The translations under genes were made by a program, and so were the position numbers. A model generated the notes under the pieces. That model saw nothing but the letters and a program-made list of their open reading frames with translations. It did no database searches and was not told the DNA's origin. From an uncultured Flavobacteriaceae bacterium (lineage in GTDB: Bacteria; Bacteroidota; Bacteroidia; Flavobacteriales; Flavobacteriaceae): a stretch of DNA of 64,000 nt. The stretch is taken from contig CANMRV010000004.1 of NCBI GenBank assembly GCA_947500435.1, positions 1 through 64,000 on the forward strand, read 5' to 3'. Positions 34,874 through 43,724 of the stretch are shown here, piece after piece; position 1 is the first letter of the stretch; each line of letters opens with the position of its first letter.

Positions 34874-35224
34874 ATGCGATATGCTATTTTAATCACCCTA
34901 TTGTTCTTATTTTCAATGGGCTGTGCCCAAAGTAAATCAAAACCTATCACAGAATTTTCACAAAACGATACCAAAAACGGGATATTACTAGATGTGCGTA
35001 CCCCTGAAGAGTATGCTGCGGGGCATATTGATAACGCATTGAATATCAACTGGTATGATTCGGATTTTGCAAAACAGCTAGAGTCCATTGGTAAAGATGA
35101 GACCATTTATGTGTATTGTAAGAAGGGTGGGCGCAGCGCGAAAGCCGCTCAACTCCTAGATTCTCTTGGTTACAAGAAAGTGGTTGATCTTGAGGGTGGC
35201 TACGACGCGTATTCCAATAAATAA
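34874..35224 (+). CDS. Rhodanese-like domain lipoprotein
   Basis: A 116-residue protein with a lipoprotein signal (lipobox FSMGC, C17) and a single rhodanese domain. The domain shows LLDVRTPEEYAAGHIDNALNI and the active-site loop C82-KKGGRS, fitting the six-residue loop of sulfurtransferases. It is probably an envelope thiol-sulfur carrier or redox protein. It is divergent from the ECF sigma gene, whose small anti-sigma is also cysteine-rich. Confidence 0.88.
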   Translation: MRYAILITLLFLFSMGCAQSKSKPITEFSQNDTKNGILLDVRTPEEYAAGHIDNALNINWYDSDFAKQLESIGKDETIYVYCKKGGRSAKAAQLLDSLGYKKVVDLEGGYDAYSNK

Positions 35225-35350
35225 GCAGCCATACTTTCTTTTTCAGTTTTATCTTAGTCCAAAACCCTGAAAACAGGGTGGTAATCGTTTATCCAATATT
35301 TTAAATTGCATAATATATGCTTCTGAGTTTTTAAAGAAGTTATTCTTAAA

Positions 35351-37921
35351 ATGCATATGAAAAAAATAACAACACATCTATTTTCTCTTGAGGTCCTTGA
35401 TAGCTTTGAAGAATTGGTGACCTCACAGATAAGCACGACAGTTGAAGATAAGATTGCCGAGAAAGTGGTTCAGAGTCCTTGGATTTCAGTAAGGACTTAT
35501 AAAATTGAAGATTTGAACTCCGAAGTATATACCGGAAATACTCTCTATGAGAAATTTGAAGATTGGTGTCTGTCTTTGGGGTATCAATCAGTAAAAATAG
35601 AGGGAGTGGAAACAACTTTTAAGGGTTTAAAAACATTTACGCTTCAAGCATTTACTGATGCGGTATGGCAAGATACCCACTTCAAAATCCGTTATTTCTA
35701 TGCTGGAATTTTTTTGGATGACACCTACTTTTTGGAATTTAGGACCTTACATGAAAAACTTCCATCTGATGAGTTGGATGTTTGGGTTTTGCCGGCATTC
35801 GAATCTCTTGAGATTATTGGTGATACCACTCTAAGAGACCAAGCTTGGCAACAACGGCAGTTGGATTTGGAAGAAGCCGAAAAGACCTATGAAGACCTCA
35901 AAAAGTCAAATGAGGAAGCCGCTGAAGAAGAGAAAAAGAAAGATTTTTTAAGTGTACAAATTCCCGAGGATGGTAAGGAGTTTATTGCGATAGGTGATTT
36001 TGATTTTGAGTTTATTCCTGAAAAAATTGAAGTTAGTATTCCCGATTATTCTGGAGAACTGGTTGTTGCCTTGCATGCAAAAACCGAGGAAATTGATGAT
36101 GCGACAAAGGCCAACCTTTTAGACGATTATCAAAAAGACGGTCTTGTAAGTATTTCGATTGCTGTAAAAGGAATTCATGAAAATGGAAATCCGAATGGAG
36201 TACTTTACTTTGAGGATGGCAGAGCTGCCGGACCAACATTATCTCTATATGCTACCTGCAGCGGCTTTGACTATCGATTAGATTTCAATGGCACGGTACA
36301 ATTTGATTCCGGTTGGATATTAATTAAGGGAGAGATGACCAAGAGTTATCACGATAAAGCATTTCCTATTCAGATTGCCAAGAAAATAGATACTACTACC
36401 TTGGACTGGAAAAACTATCATTTCAGTTCTATGGAGGAATCGAAAACAGCTAATCCTAAGGATATTCGCTTTCTTTTTTTGCAAAATCCAGCTAACGCAG
36501 AATTGCCAAATACACTTTTTAGCTATACCAACTTAGAGGATTTAAGTATTTCATTAAGTTCTCAAAACTGGCAGAATGAAAAATTACCCTTAGCTGAGAT
36601 TCCATCAGAAATAGGAAAGCTAACCCAATTAAAGAAACTTCATATCAACGGAGCTTCTTTAGAAAAGCTTCCGGAAAGTATGTCAGAGCTAAAACAACTT
36701 GAGCATTTGTCGGTGAATAATTGTATGTTGAAAAGTGTTCCAGTAGGGATTTGGCAATTGCCGAAATTAAAATATTTATGGCTTTCGGCAAATGAACTGT
36801 CCGAAATTCCAGAAGAAATAAACCTGCCTGAACTTCAGAGTCTTTCCATAGAAAGGAATCAATTCAAGACCCTGCCTGAGGCTTTGGCCAAACAACCCAA
36901 GTTAAAGAAAATTAGCCTTGAGGACAATCCTTTAGAACATCTACCGAGTGCCTTTAATGCGGTCGAAACCATTGAATTATCGATGGAAGATAAGCTTAGA
37001 CTGCTCGACTTTGAGTATAAAGGCGCTGATGGCAAAGGCGTCGTTACTTGGAACGACACTGTTTTTTGGTCGCAAAATGATTCTGATTTGATTGCTGAAA
37101 TAGATGAAGTCCTAAAGGAAAATCAACTTGATAAACATGCGGAGACTTTACGTTCATTAGTCAAAAAAGGAATAGGCTTTCTACATGCGGGAGGGGAAGA
37201 TTACGCGGTTATCGGAAACCATCGTTTTGGGGGAATGCCTGATTTAACTAAGGAAATGGACTATCCAGAGTTTTTCGATGGTGATGATAAGAAGAACTAT
37301 AAATACGAATTCATAGGCCAAATCAATTGTGAGGAAATTGCCCATTTGCAGGAATACCTTCCCCAAAAGGGCATGTTGTATTTCTTTTTTGAATCTATTC
37401 ATATGATATATGGTGGGCCAAATAATCCATGCAAGGTTATCTATATAGAAGATGCTTCGAAGCTTGTTTCAGGACAAAGATTCAAGTTTACCGAAACGGA
37501 CTATTTTGAAATGTTTGGAGAGGCGTATGCAGCTTTCAAAGTAAATGCCACTAAGATAAACTCCGCACCGTCTTTTTACTCGAATTATGTGAACGAGCAT
37601 TTGTTCATTGATAGAGAAGCCTTAAAACAAGATGAGGAGTTTTTAGAGGAGGCCTATGAGGTCTTTGAAGAGCCTATAAAATTTAAGAATCCTTTTGAGT
37701 ATGCTGTAAATGCCTACGGATTCTCACAACACGAACATCCTGAACTCCAAGCGTCTCTTAAACAGAAGGGCAACCCCGAAGATTGGATTATTCTCTTAAC
37801 GGTAACATCTTCTGGTGATATGCAATGGGGTGATGCTGGCGATTTGTTCTTTGTGATTCACAAAAGCGACTTGGCGAAACGTGATTTTAGCAATGTATTT
37901 GTTACTATGGAGAGTAGTTGA
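35351..37921 (+). CDS. Leucine-rich repeat - DUF1963 (YwqG-like) fusion
   Basis: An 856-residue cytosolic protein (no signal peptide). The N-terminal region (about 1-165) has an alpha/beta pattern reminiscent of DcrB-like domains, followed by a charged coiled coil (about 170-205). A beta-rich middle part follows. Six or so LRRs of about 23 residues with the LP signature (for example LKKLHINGASLEKLPESM) span about 385-545. The C-terminal DUF1963/YwqG domain spans about 620-856 (GGMPDLTKEMDYP, FIGQIN, GDAGDLFFVI). YwqG-like domains occur beside polymorphic toxin loci, but no toxin gene is adjacent. The start could also be the ATG at 35357. Confidence 0.82.
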   Translation: MHMKKITTHLFSLEVLDSFEELVTSQISTTVEDKIAEKVVQSPWISVRTYKIEDLNSEVYTGNTLYEKFEDWCLSLGYQSVKIEGVETTFKGLKTFTLQAFTDAVWQDTHFKIRYFYAGIFLDDTYFLEFRTLHEKLPSDELDVWVLPAFESLEIIGDTTLRDQAWQQRQLDLEEAEKTYEDLKKSNEEAAEEEKKKDFLSVQIPEDGKEFIAIGDFDFEFIPEKIEVSIPDYSGELVVALHAKTEEIDDATKANLLDDYQKDGLVSISIAVKGIHENGNPNGVLYFEDGRAAGPTLSLYATCSGFDYRLDFNGTVQFDSGWILIKGEMTKSYHDKAFPIQIAKKIDTTTLDWKNYHFSSMEESKTANPKDIRFLFLQNPANAELPNTLFSYTNLEDLSISLSSQNWQNEKLPLAEIPSEIGKLTQLKKLHINGASLEKLPESMSELKQLEHLSVNNCMLKSVPVGIWQLPKLKYLWLSANELSEIPEEINLPELQSLSIERNQFKTLPEALAKQPKLKKISLEDNPLEHLPSAFNAVETIELSMEDKLRLLDFEYKGADGKGVVTWNDTVFWSQNDSDLIAEIDEVLKENQLDKHAETLRSLVKKGIGFLHAGGEDYAVIGNHRFGGMPDLTKEMDYPEFFDGDDKKNYKYEFIGQINCEEIAHLQEYLPQKGMLYFFFESIHMIYGGPNNPCKVIYIEDASKLVSGQRFKFTETDYFEMFGEAYAAFKVNATKINSAPSFYSNYVNEHLFIDREALKQDEEFLEEAYEVFEEPIKFKNPFEYAVNAYGFSQHEHPELQASLKQKGNPEDWIILLTVTSSGDMQWGDAGDLFFVIHKSDLAKRDFSNVFVTMESS

Positions 37922-37925
37922 TAAA

Positions 37926-39953
37926 TTAACCAACTTTCAATAGTCCAGCCCTCTCCAATAAAGCTTCCACCTTGGGCTCAGCTCCACGAAAACGTTTGTA
38001 CAATACCATCGGAGCTTCTGTGCCTCCTTGGGAAAGAATATGATCTTTAAACTTCGTAGCAACCTCTTTGTTGAAAATACCTTTCTCTTTGAAGTAGGCA
38101 AAAGCATCAGCGTCGAGTACTTCAGCCCATTTGTAACTGTAATACCCTGAGGAATACCCACCTTGAAAGATGTGGGCAAAAGCAGTACTCATACAAGTTT
38201 CTGGAGTATCAGGATATAAATTCGTCCCAGCGAAAGCTTTTGTTTCATGAGCTTTTACATCTGTAATAGTTGTTGGGTCGGCTCCATGCCAAGACATATC
38301 TAAAAGTCCGAAACTTAGTTGTCGCATGGTTGCCATACCTTCTTGAAAAGTGGCGGATTCTTTTATTTTTTGGACTAATTCCATAGGAATTAATTCACCT
38401 GTTTCATATTGCTTAGCGAACAATTCTAAAGCTTCTTTTTCATAACACCAGTTTTCCATGACTTGACTGGGAAGTTCCACAAAATCCCAATAGACAGAGG
38501 TTCCTGAAAGGCTAGGATAGTTTGTGTTGGCCAACATTCCATGTAAGCCATGACCGAATTCATGAAATAAAGTGGTTACCTCGTTAAAGGTTAGGAGGGA
38601 AGGTTTTGTTTCTGTAGACGGAGTGAAATTGCAAACATTCGAAATATGCGGACGTACATTTTCACCATCTTTTTTCCATTGTGATTTGAAGGAAGTCATC
38701 CAAGCGCCACCGCGTTTTCCAGCTCTAGGATGAAAGTCAGCATAGAACACAGAGATAAAATTCTTCTCCGTGTCGTAAACACGATACGTTTTGACTTCTT
38801 CATGGTATTTGTCGATATCGGAAACTTCTTCGAATTGCAGTCCGAATAATTTTTCAGCTACTTCGAAAACTCCATCAATGACGTTTTCTAATTTGAAATA
38901 AGGTTTCAATTGTTCATCATCTAAACTGAATAATTCTTGTTTCAGTTTTTCGGAGTAATAACTGCCATCCCATTTCTGTAGTTGGTCAATACTATCTAAA
39001 TCTTTGGCAAAATCTTCCAATTGTTTGAATTCCCGTTCTGCTGCCGGTTTTGCTTTTTCAAGCAGCTCATTTAAAAAAGAATGAACTTTCTCCGGAGTTT
39101 CAGCCATACGTTCTTCCAATACAAAATGCGCATGGGTTTCATACCCTAAAAGATTAGCGCGTTCGTGACGTAAATTGGCGATTTTAAGAACGATTTCTTG
39201 ATTGTCCAATTCATCACCTTTAAACGATTTGCTGCCAAAAGCCAAGGATAGTTCTTTGCGTAACTCCCTATTCTTCGCATACTTCATAAAAGGAATATAG
39301 CTGGGGTAGTCCAAGGTCAGCATCCATCCGGTTTCCTTGCCTTTTGATTTGGCTAGCTGTGCAGCAGCTTCTTTTGCTCCCTCTGGTAATCCATCTAAAT
39401 CAGCTTCATTCGTAATATGCTTTTGATATTTGTTGGTTTCGGCCAAAACGTTTTCCCCGAACTTCAATTTTAATTTCGAAGATTCTGCATCGATTTCCCG
39501 CAGGCGAGTCTTTTTCTCTTCGGATAGATTCGCTCCGTTTCTGCTAAAACTTTTATAACGCTTATCTAAAAGGGTATTTTGTTCTACGGAAAGATTCAGC
39601 GTTTCTTTCTGTTCATAAACAGATTTAATTCGATTAAATAATTCTTCGTTTAGTGTAATATCATTCCCAAATTCGGAAAGTAGGGGAGAAACCTCCTGGG
39701 CTATCTTCTGAATTTCTTCATTCGTTTCCGCAGAATTCAAGTTGAAAAATACACTCGAAATTCGGTCTAGTTGCTGACCAGAGAATTCCAATGCTTCGAT
39801 GGTATTCTCAAAAGAGGCTTCCTCTTTATTTGCAGTAATAGCATCTATTTCAGCGCGAGCATCTTCCATTGCTTTTAAAAAGGCTGGTTTAAAGTGCTCG
39901 TTTTTAATTTGAGAAAAAGGAGCGGTATCGAATTTTTGTAAAAGGGGATTCAT
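37926..39953 (-). CDS. M3 family metallopeptidase (Dcp/oligopeptidase A-like)
   Basis: A 675-residue zinc peptidase of family M3. The HExxH motif is at 464-468 (HEFGH) in TLFHEFGHGLHGML, with the downstream glutamate region following. It lacks a signal peptide, so it is cytosolic and likely degrades short peptides, as do Dcp and PrlC. It converges with the LRR-DUF1963 gene (4-bp gap) and is upstream of a repeat-rich intergenic region. Confidence 0.92.
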   Translation of the reverse strand: MNPLLQKFDTAPFSQIKNEHFKPAFLKAMEDARAEIDAITANKEEASFENTIEALEFSGQQLDRISSVFFNLNSAETNEEIQKIAQEVSPLLSEFGNDITLNEELFNRIKSVYEQKETLNLSVEQNTLLDKRYKSFSRNGANLSEEKKTRLREIDAESSKLKLKFGENVLAETNKYQKHITNEADLDGLPEGAKEAAAQLAKSKGKETGWMLTLDYPSYIPFMKYAKNRELRKELSLAFGSKSFKGDELDNQEIVLKIANLRHERANLLGYETHAHFVLEERMAETPEKVHSFLNELLEKAKPAAEREFKQLEDFAKDLDSIDQLQKWDGSYYSEKLKQELFSLDDEQLKPYFKLENVIDGVFEVAEKLFGLQFEEVSDIDKYHEEVKTYRVYDTEKNFISVFYADFHPRAGKRGGAWMTSFKSQWKKDGENVRPHISNVCNFTPSTETKPSLLTFNEVTTLFHEFGHGLHGMLANTNYPSLSGTSVYWDFVELPSQVMENWCYEKEALELFAKQYETGELIPMELVQKIKESATFQEGMATMRQLSFGLLDMSWHGADPTTITDVKAHETKAFAGTNLYPDTPETCMSTAFAHIFQGGYSSGYYSYKWAEVLDADAFAYFKEKGIFNKEVATKFKDHILSQGGTEAPMVLYKRFRGAEPKVEALLERAGLLKVG

Positions 39954-39962
39954 GTTTTAAAA

Positions 39963-40072
39963 AGTTCAAGTTCAAGCGTCAAGTACAAGTTCAAGAACAC
40001 TTAAATAAATTAGGAAATTAATTTTGCCAACTGCCAACTGCCAACTGCCAACTGCTTACTATTTACTGTTTA
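39963..40072. repeat. Short tandem repeats (AAGTTC, TGCCAAC x4, TTTACTG x2)
   Basis: The gap between the M3 peptidase and purE is built of short tandem units. AAGTTC-like hexamers lie around 39960-39995, four perfect copies of the heptamer TGCCAAC at 40025-40052 with a partial fifth, and two copies of TTTACTG nearby. No gene is present. Confidence 0.8.
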
Positions 40073-40547
40073 CTGATTTAGCTCCGTCAATAACCTTCTG
40101 TTTCAAACCTTCTTTGTAGAGAATAATTTTGTCCAGAACACATTTGTCTGAAGAACCAATAATTTGTGCGGCAAGAATACCAGCATTTTTGGCTCCATTC
40201 AAAGCAACTGTGGCTACGGGAACGCCACCGGGCATCTGTAGAATTGATAATACAGAATCCCACCCATCGATAGAATTACTGCTTTTAACAGGAACGCCAA
40301 TTACAGGTAAGGGTGACATTGAAGCTACCATTCCAGGTAGATGAGCTGCACCTCCCGCTCCAGCTATAACAACGGCATAGCCATTGGTGTGCGCATTTTT
40401 GCTAAAATCGAAAAGTTTTTCTGGCGTCCGGTGGGCAGATACGATATCTACATCAACCTCGATGTCAAAACCTTTTAAAATATCAATAGCTTCTTGCATT
40501 ACGGGCAGGTCGCTAGTGCTTCCCATTACTACGGCTACTTTGCTCAT
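40059..40547 (-). CDS. purE: N5-CAIR mutase PurE
   Basis: A 162-residue class I PurE that converts N5-carboxyaminoimidazole ribonucleotide to CAIR in purine synthesis. It has the N-terminal VVMGSTSDLPVM with SAHRTPEKL and the glycine-rich IAGAGGAAHLPGM active-site loops. The end (SSDKCVLDKI onward) is normal. It follows purK on the minus strand with a 1-bp gap, one operon. Confidence 0.96.
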   Translation of the reverse strand: MSKVAVVMGSTSDLPVMQEAIDILKGFDIEVDVDIVSAHRTPEKLFDFSKNAHTNGYAVVIAGAGGAAHLPGMVASMSPLPVIGVPVKSSNSIDGWDSVLSILQMPGGVPVATVALNGAKNAGILAAQIIGSSDKCVLDKIILYKEGLKQKVIDGAKSVNSK

Positions 40548-40548
40548 A

Positions 40549-41718
40549 TTATTTACTGATTACTTTAATCGTTTCCTTTACTTTTTGTGCCACTCTTCTG
40601 GCCTCATCAATATCTTCGTTAACAATCGTCACATGGCCCATTTTCCGAAAAGGACGGGTTTGTTTTTTTCCATAGATATGTGGAGTAACGCCATCCATAG
40701 CCATAATTTCTGCAATGTTCTCATACACAACTTCTCCGGTATGGCCCTCGGCGCCCACTAAGTTCACCATGATTCCGGCTACTTTACTATCTGTTTTTCC
40801 TAAAGGTAAATCTAAAATCGCCCGAATGTGCTGTTCGAATTGATTCGTATAACTCGCCTCAATACTATAATGTCCACTATTATGAGGTCTGGGTGCCACT
40901 TCATTTACTAGGATCTCATCTTCTTGCGTTTGGAACATTTCCACCGCCAAAATTCCCACATGACCAATCTTTTCGGAAACCTTTAAAGCAACTTCCTGTG
41001 CTTTTTCTGCTACTATTTTATCTATTCTGGCAGGGCAAATCACATACTCTACTTGATTGGCTTCCGGATGAAACTCCATCTCCACCACAGGATAGGTAAC
41101 CACCTCGCCGCTAGGATTTCGAACCACAATAACCGCAAGCTCATTTTTAAACGGAATCATTTTTTCAGCTATACATTCTCCAGCGGGTAATTCCTTTAAA
41201 TCATCCATAGAACGAACCACTTTTACGCCTTGTCCGTCATAACCGAATTGAGCAGCTTTCCATACGAAAGGAAATTCTAGACCTCCGTTTTCAATACTAT
41301 CTTCAATTTCACTGGCATAGGCAAAACGCGAAAAGTCGGCGGTAGGAATTTTGTTATCGGTATAAAACAATTTTTGAGTTGCCTTGTTCTGTATGGTGCG
41401 AAGGGCTTTTGTGGGAGGATAGACTTGAACGCCTTCGTCTTCCAGTTTTTCAAGCGCGTCCAGATTAACGTTCTCAATTTCGATGGTTAAAACATCAACT
41501 TGCTTTCCGAAATTGTAGACGGCATCGAAATCCATAAGACTTCCCAAAACAAATTCGTCACAAGCTATTCTACATGGAGCTTCGTTTGAGGCCTCTAAAA
41601 CTTTGGTATAAATGTCAAATTTTCGTGTTTCATAGAGAAGCATTTTACCCAATTGACCTCCACCTAAAATTCCCAATTTAAAATCGGAGGAAAAGTAGTT
41701 ATTTGAGTTATTCGTCAA
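40549..41718 (-). CDS. purK: N5-CAIR synthetase PurK
   Basis: A 389-residue ATP-grasp enzyme acting just before PurE. It begins KLGILGGGQLGKM and carries the ATP-grasp lid (VWKAAQFGYDGQGVKV) and the catalytic EMF and NEVAPRPHNSGH motifs. No ATG precedes the first conserved residue. Candidate starts are TTG at 41766, GTG at 41739 and TTG at 41718. A -7 box TATTTTTG (41739-41746) overlaps the first two, so TTG 41718 is preferred, about 15 nt after the predicted transcript start. Confidence 0.93.
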   Translation of the reverse strand: MTNNSNNYFSSDFKLGILGGGQLGKMLLYETRKFDIYTKVLEASNEAPCRIACDEFVLGSLMDFDAVYNFGKQVDVLTIEIENVNLDALEKLEDEGVQVYPPTKALRTIQNKATQKLFYTDNKIPTADFSRFAYASEIEDSIENGGLEFPFVWKAAQFGYDGQGVKVVRSMDDLKELPAGECIAEKMIPFKNELAVIVVRNPSGEVVTYPVVEMEFHPEANQVEYVICPARIDKIVAEKAQEVALKVSEKIGHVGILAVEMFQTQEDEILVNEVAPRPHNSGHYSIEASYTNQFEQHIRAILDLPLGKTDSKVAGIMVNLVGAEGHTGEVVYENIAEIMAMDGVTPHIYGKKQTRPFRKMGHVTIVNEDIDEARRVAQKVKETIKVISK

Positions 41719-41738
41719 AGTCTTTTTTTTTGTTCTCA

Positions 41739-41746
41739 CAAAAATA
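41739..41746 (-). promoter_or_regulatory. -7 box TATTTTTG for purK-purE
   Basis: An exact TAnnTTTG match on the minus strand. It lies inside the frame of the upstream-extended purK and so argues for the TTG start at 41718. Confidence 0.6.
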
Positions 41747-41799
41747 CATCTAAATAGTAAAACCAACGTTATAGCGTTAAAAAAGAGAAATCAAAACCT

Positions 41800-41807
41800 T
41801 ATATTTG
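41800..41807 (+). promoter_or_regulatory. -7 box TATATTTG for hpt-adk
   Basis: An exact TAnnTTTG match 19 bp before the GTG start at 41827. It is divergent from the purK promoter within about 60 bp, so both transcripts may share regulatory DNA. Confidence 0.6.
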
Positions 41808-41826
41808 CGCCTTTACAAATAGAACG

Positions 41827-42933
41827 GTGATAAAGCTCCACGACAAATATTTCAAACCTTTTTTGAGTCAAACTGAAATTCAATCCGCAGTTGAAGATTT
41901 AGCGAAAAAGATTTCTGCTGACCATAAGGATGAGACACCTATTTTTATTGGGGTATTGAATGGGTCTTTTATGTTTGTCGCAGATTTTCTTAAAGCATAC
42001 GAGCACCCTTGCGAGGTATCATTTGTGAAGTTGAGCTCTTACCAAGGCTTGACTTCTACTGGTATTGTTGAAACCTTGCTAGATCCGCCGGAGAATATTA
42101 AAGGTCGAACTGTTATTATTCTTGAGGATATTATCGATACGGGTCGCACTTTGAAAGAGCTAGTGCATCTATTCTCGAATACAAATGTCAAAGAGTTCAA
42201 GATTGCTACCTTATTTTACAAGTCCGAAATTTACAATGGTGAATATAGTATAGACTATGTCGGCATTGAAATACCCAATAAGTTTATTGTAGGCTATGGA
42301 CTTGATTACAATGAACTAGGCCGAAATTTAAAAGAAGTATACCAACTAAACCAAAAACATATGATTAACCTCGTTTTATTCGGAAAGCCGGGAGCTGGAA
42401 AAGGCACGCAGGCCGAATTTTTGAAGGAAAAATATAATTTGAAACATATTTCTACCGGAGATCTTTTTCGTTACAATATGAAGAATGATACAGAATTAGG
42501 GCAATTGGCCAAGTCTTATATTGACAAAGGAGATTTGGTTCCCGATGAGGTGACTATCAAAATGTTGCAGGATGATGTAGAGAAGAACCCCGATGCAAGT
42601 GGGTTCATATTTGACGGCTTTCCAAGAACAACTGCCCAAGCGGAAGCTTTAGATGCTTTTCTGGCAACCAGGGGAATGAAAATAGATGCCACCATTGCAT
42701 TAGAAGCAAATGATGAGACATTGATTCAACGTCTTTTGGAAAGAGGAAAGGTAAGTGGCAGAACTGACGATCAAGATGAAGATAAGATTCGCAATCGTTT
42801 TGATGAATACAATCAGAAGACGGCTCCCTTAAAGAACTACTACGAAGAACAAGGGAAGTTTCATAGTGTTAATGGCATTGGCGAAATTGATGAAATTACC
42901 CATCGATTGGGTAAAGTTATCGAAGAACTTTAG
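41827..42933 (+). CDS. adk: Fused hypoxanthine phosphoribosyltransferase - adenylate kinase
   Basis: A 368-residue chain joining HPRT (1-175), with the PRPP-binding motif IILEDIIDTGRTLK at about 97-110, to adenylate kinase (179-368), with P-loop GKPGAGKGT at 186-194 and FDGFPRT. The kinase half is short-lid. It begins at an internal Met (M179), so a separate adk product by internal initiation is possible. Starts with GTG. Known in Flavobacteriaceae: salvage of hypoxanthine/guanine to nucleotide and then handling of AMP/ADP in one protein. Divergent from purK. Confidence 0.94.
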   Translation: MIKLHDKYFKPFLSQTEIQSAVEDLAKKISADHKDETPIFIGVLNGSFMFVADFLKAYEHPCEVSFVKLSSYQGLTSTGIVETLLDPPENIKGRTVIILEDIIDTGRTLKELVHLFSNTNVKEFKIATLFYKSEIYNGEYSIDYVGIEIPNKFIVGYGLDYNELGRNLKEVYQLNQKHMINLVLFGKPGAGKGTQAEFLKEKYNLKHISTGDLFRYNMKNDTELGQLAKSYIDKGDLVPDEVTIKMLQDDVEKNPDASGFIFDGFPRTTAQAEALDAFLATRGMKIDATIALEANDETLIQRLLERGKVSGRTDDQDEDKIRNRFDEYNQKTAPLKNYYEEQGKFHSVNGIGEIDEITHRLGKVIEEL

Positions 42934-43017
42934 TTCAAACCGGACATTCTGATTTGATGGATGTGGCACCGCTACAAAATTTGGAAGTATTAAAGAATGA
43001 TTTTCAATTCCTAAATT

Positions 43018-43161
43018 ATGGCAGAGAAAGTAATTCGCCCTAAAGAAGCAATAAAGGGATGCGCATTTACCGGTTGCGCCGCTGTTCTCATTTTTGTGGT
43101 CATCTCGATATGCTACCTCATTTATATTTTTTATTTAGACGATTCATTAGCATCTCCATGA
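43018..43161 (+). CDS. Small membrane protein (47 aa)
   Basis: A 47-codon reading frame: basic N-terminus (MAEKVIRPKEAIKG), one membrane segment (about residues 20-40, AVLIFVVISICYLIYIFYL), then a short acidic tail. The two cysteines near the start of the helix (GCAFTGC) resemble a CxxxxC motif. It lies 84 bp after hpt-adk and ends 1 bp before the GNAT gene, suggesting co-translation. No family is recognised; it may be lineage-specific. Confidence 0.55.
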   Translation: MAEKVIRPKEAIKGCAFTGCAAVLIFVVISICYLIYIFYLDDSLASP

Positions 43162-43162
43162 A

Positions 43163-43687
43163 ATGGACTTTAATCTTCAACCTTTCCTTGAAAATGATTT
43201 AGTTGAGCTTCGACCTCTAGACCAATCTGATTTTACAGCACTATATTCCATTGCTTCGGATCCCTTAATTTGGGAGCAACATCAAAACAAAGACCGCTAT
43301 ACTCACAAAAATTTCACGGATTTTTTCAATGACTCAATCAACTCAAAAGGTGCTCTGCTAATAGTTGATGTAAAAACACAAAGTATCATCGGAAGCTCAA
43401 GATTTAAGATTATTGATAAAGACGAGAAGGTAGTGGAAATTGGATGGAGTTTTTTAGGAAGGGCATATTGGGGAGGTGCATATAATCGCATATTTAAAGA
43501 ATTAATGGTCAATCATGCCCTACAGACTTTCCACTATGTAGTTTTTTATGTTAATTCAAAGAATTATAGATCTCAAAGAGCTATGGAAAAGCTGGGCGCT
43601 CGGAAAATTGCTTACGGAGAAAAAACTTGGGCGTTGAATGAAGATGCTGGTATAACCTACGTCATAGATTCCCCATTAAAACCTTAA
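43163..43687 (+). CDS. GNAT family N-acetyltransferase
   Basis: A 174-residue GNAT acetyltransferase similar to the RimJ/RimL-like group (opening LVELRPLDQSDFTALYSIASDPLIWE, key parts LRPLDQSD and DPLIWEQH). The acetyl-CoA part is in the region EIGWSFLGRAYWGGAYN, and the end NYRSQRAMEKLGARK is typical. The substrate is unknown. It abuts the small membrane protein and precedes obgE. Confidence 0.85.
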   Translation: MDFNLQPFLENDLVELRPLDQSDFTALYSIASDPLIWEQHQNKDRYTHKNFTDFFNDSINSKGALLIVDVKTQSIIGSSRFKIIDKDEKVVEIGWSFLGRAYWGGAYNRIFKELMVNHALQTFHYVVFYVNSKNYRSQRAMEKLGARKIAYGEKTWALNEDAGITYVIDSPLKP

Positions 43688-43695
43688 AATTCAGT

Positions 43696-43703
43696 TACCT
43701 TTG
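43696..43703 (+). promoter_or_regulatory. -7 box TACCTTTG for obgE
   Basis: An exact TAnnTTTG match 22 bp before the obgE start and just after the GNAT stop. Confidence 0.6.
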
Positions 43704-43724
43704 CCGAAATTTTAATTACCTAAA

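Noticed and set aside
39963..40072. Possible CRISPR array
   Set aside because: Repeats are 6-7 bp in direct tandem without spacers, and no cas genes are near.
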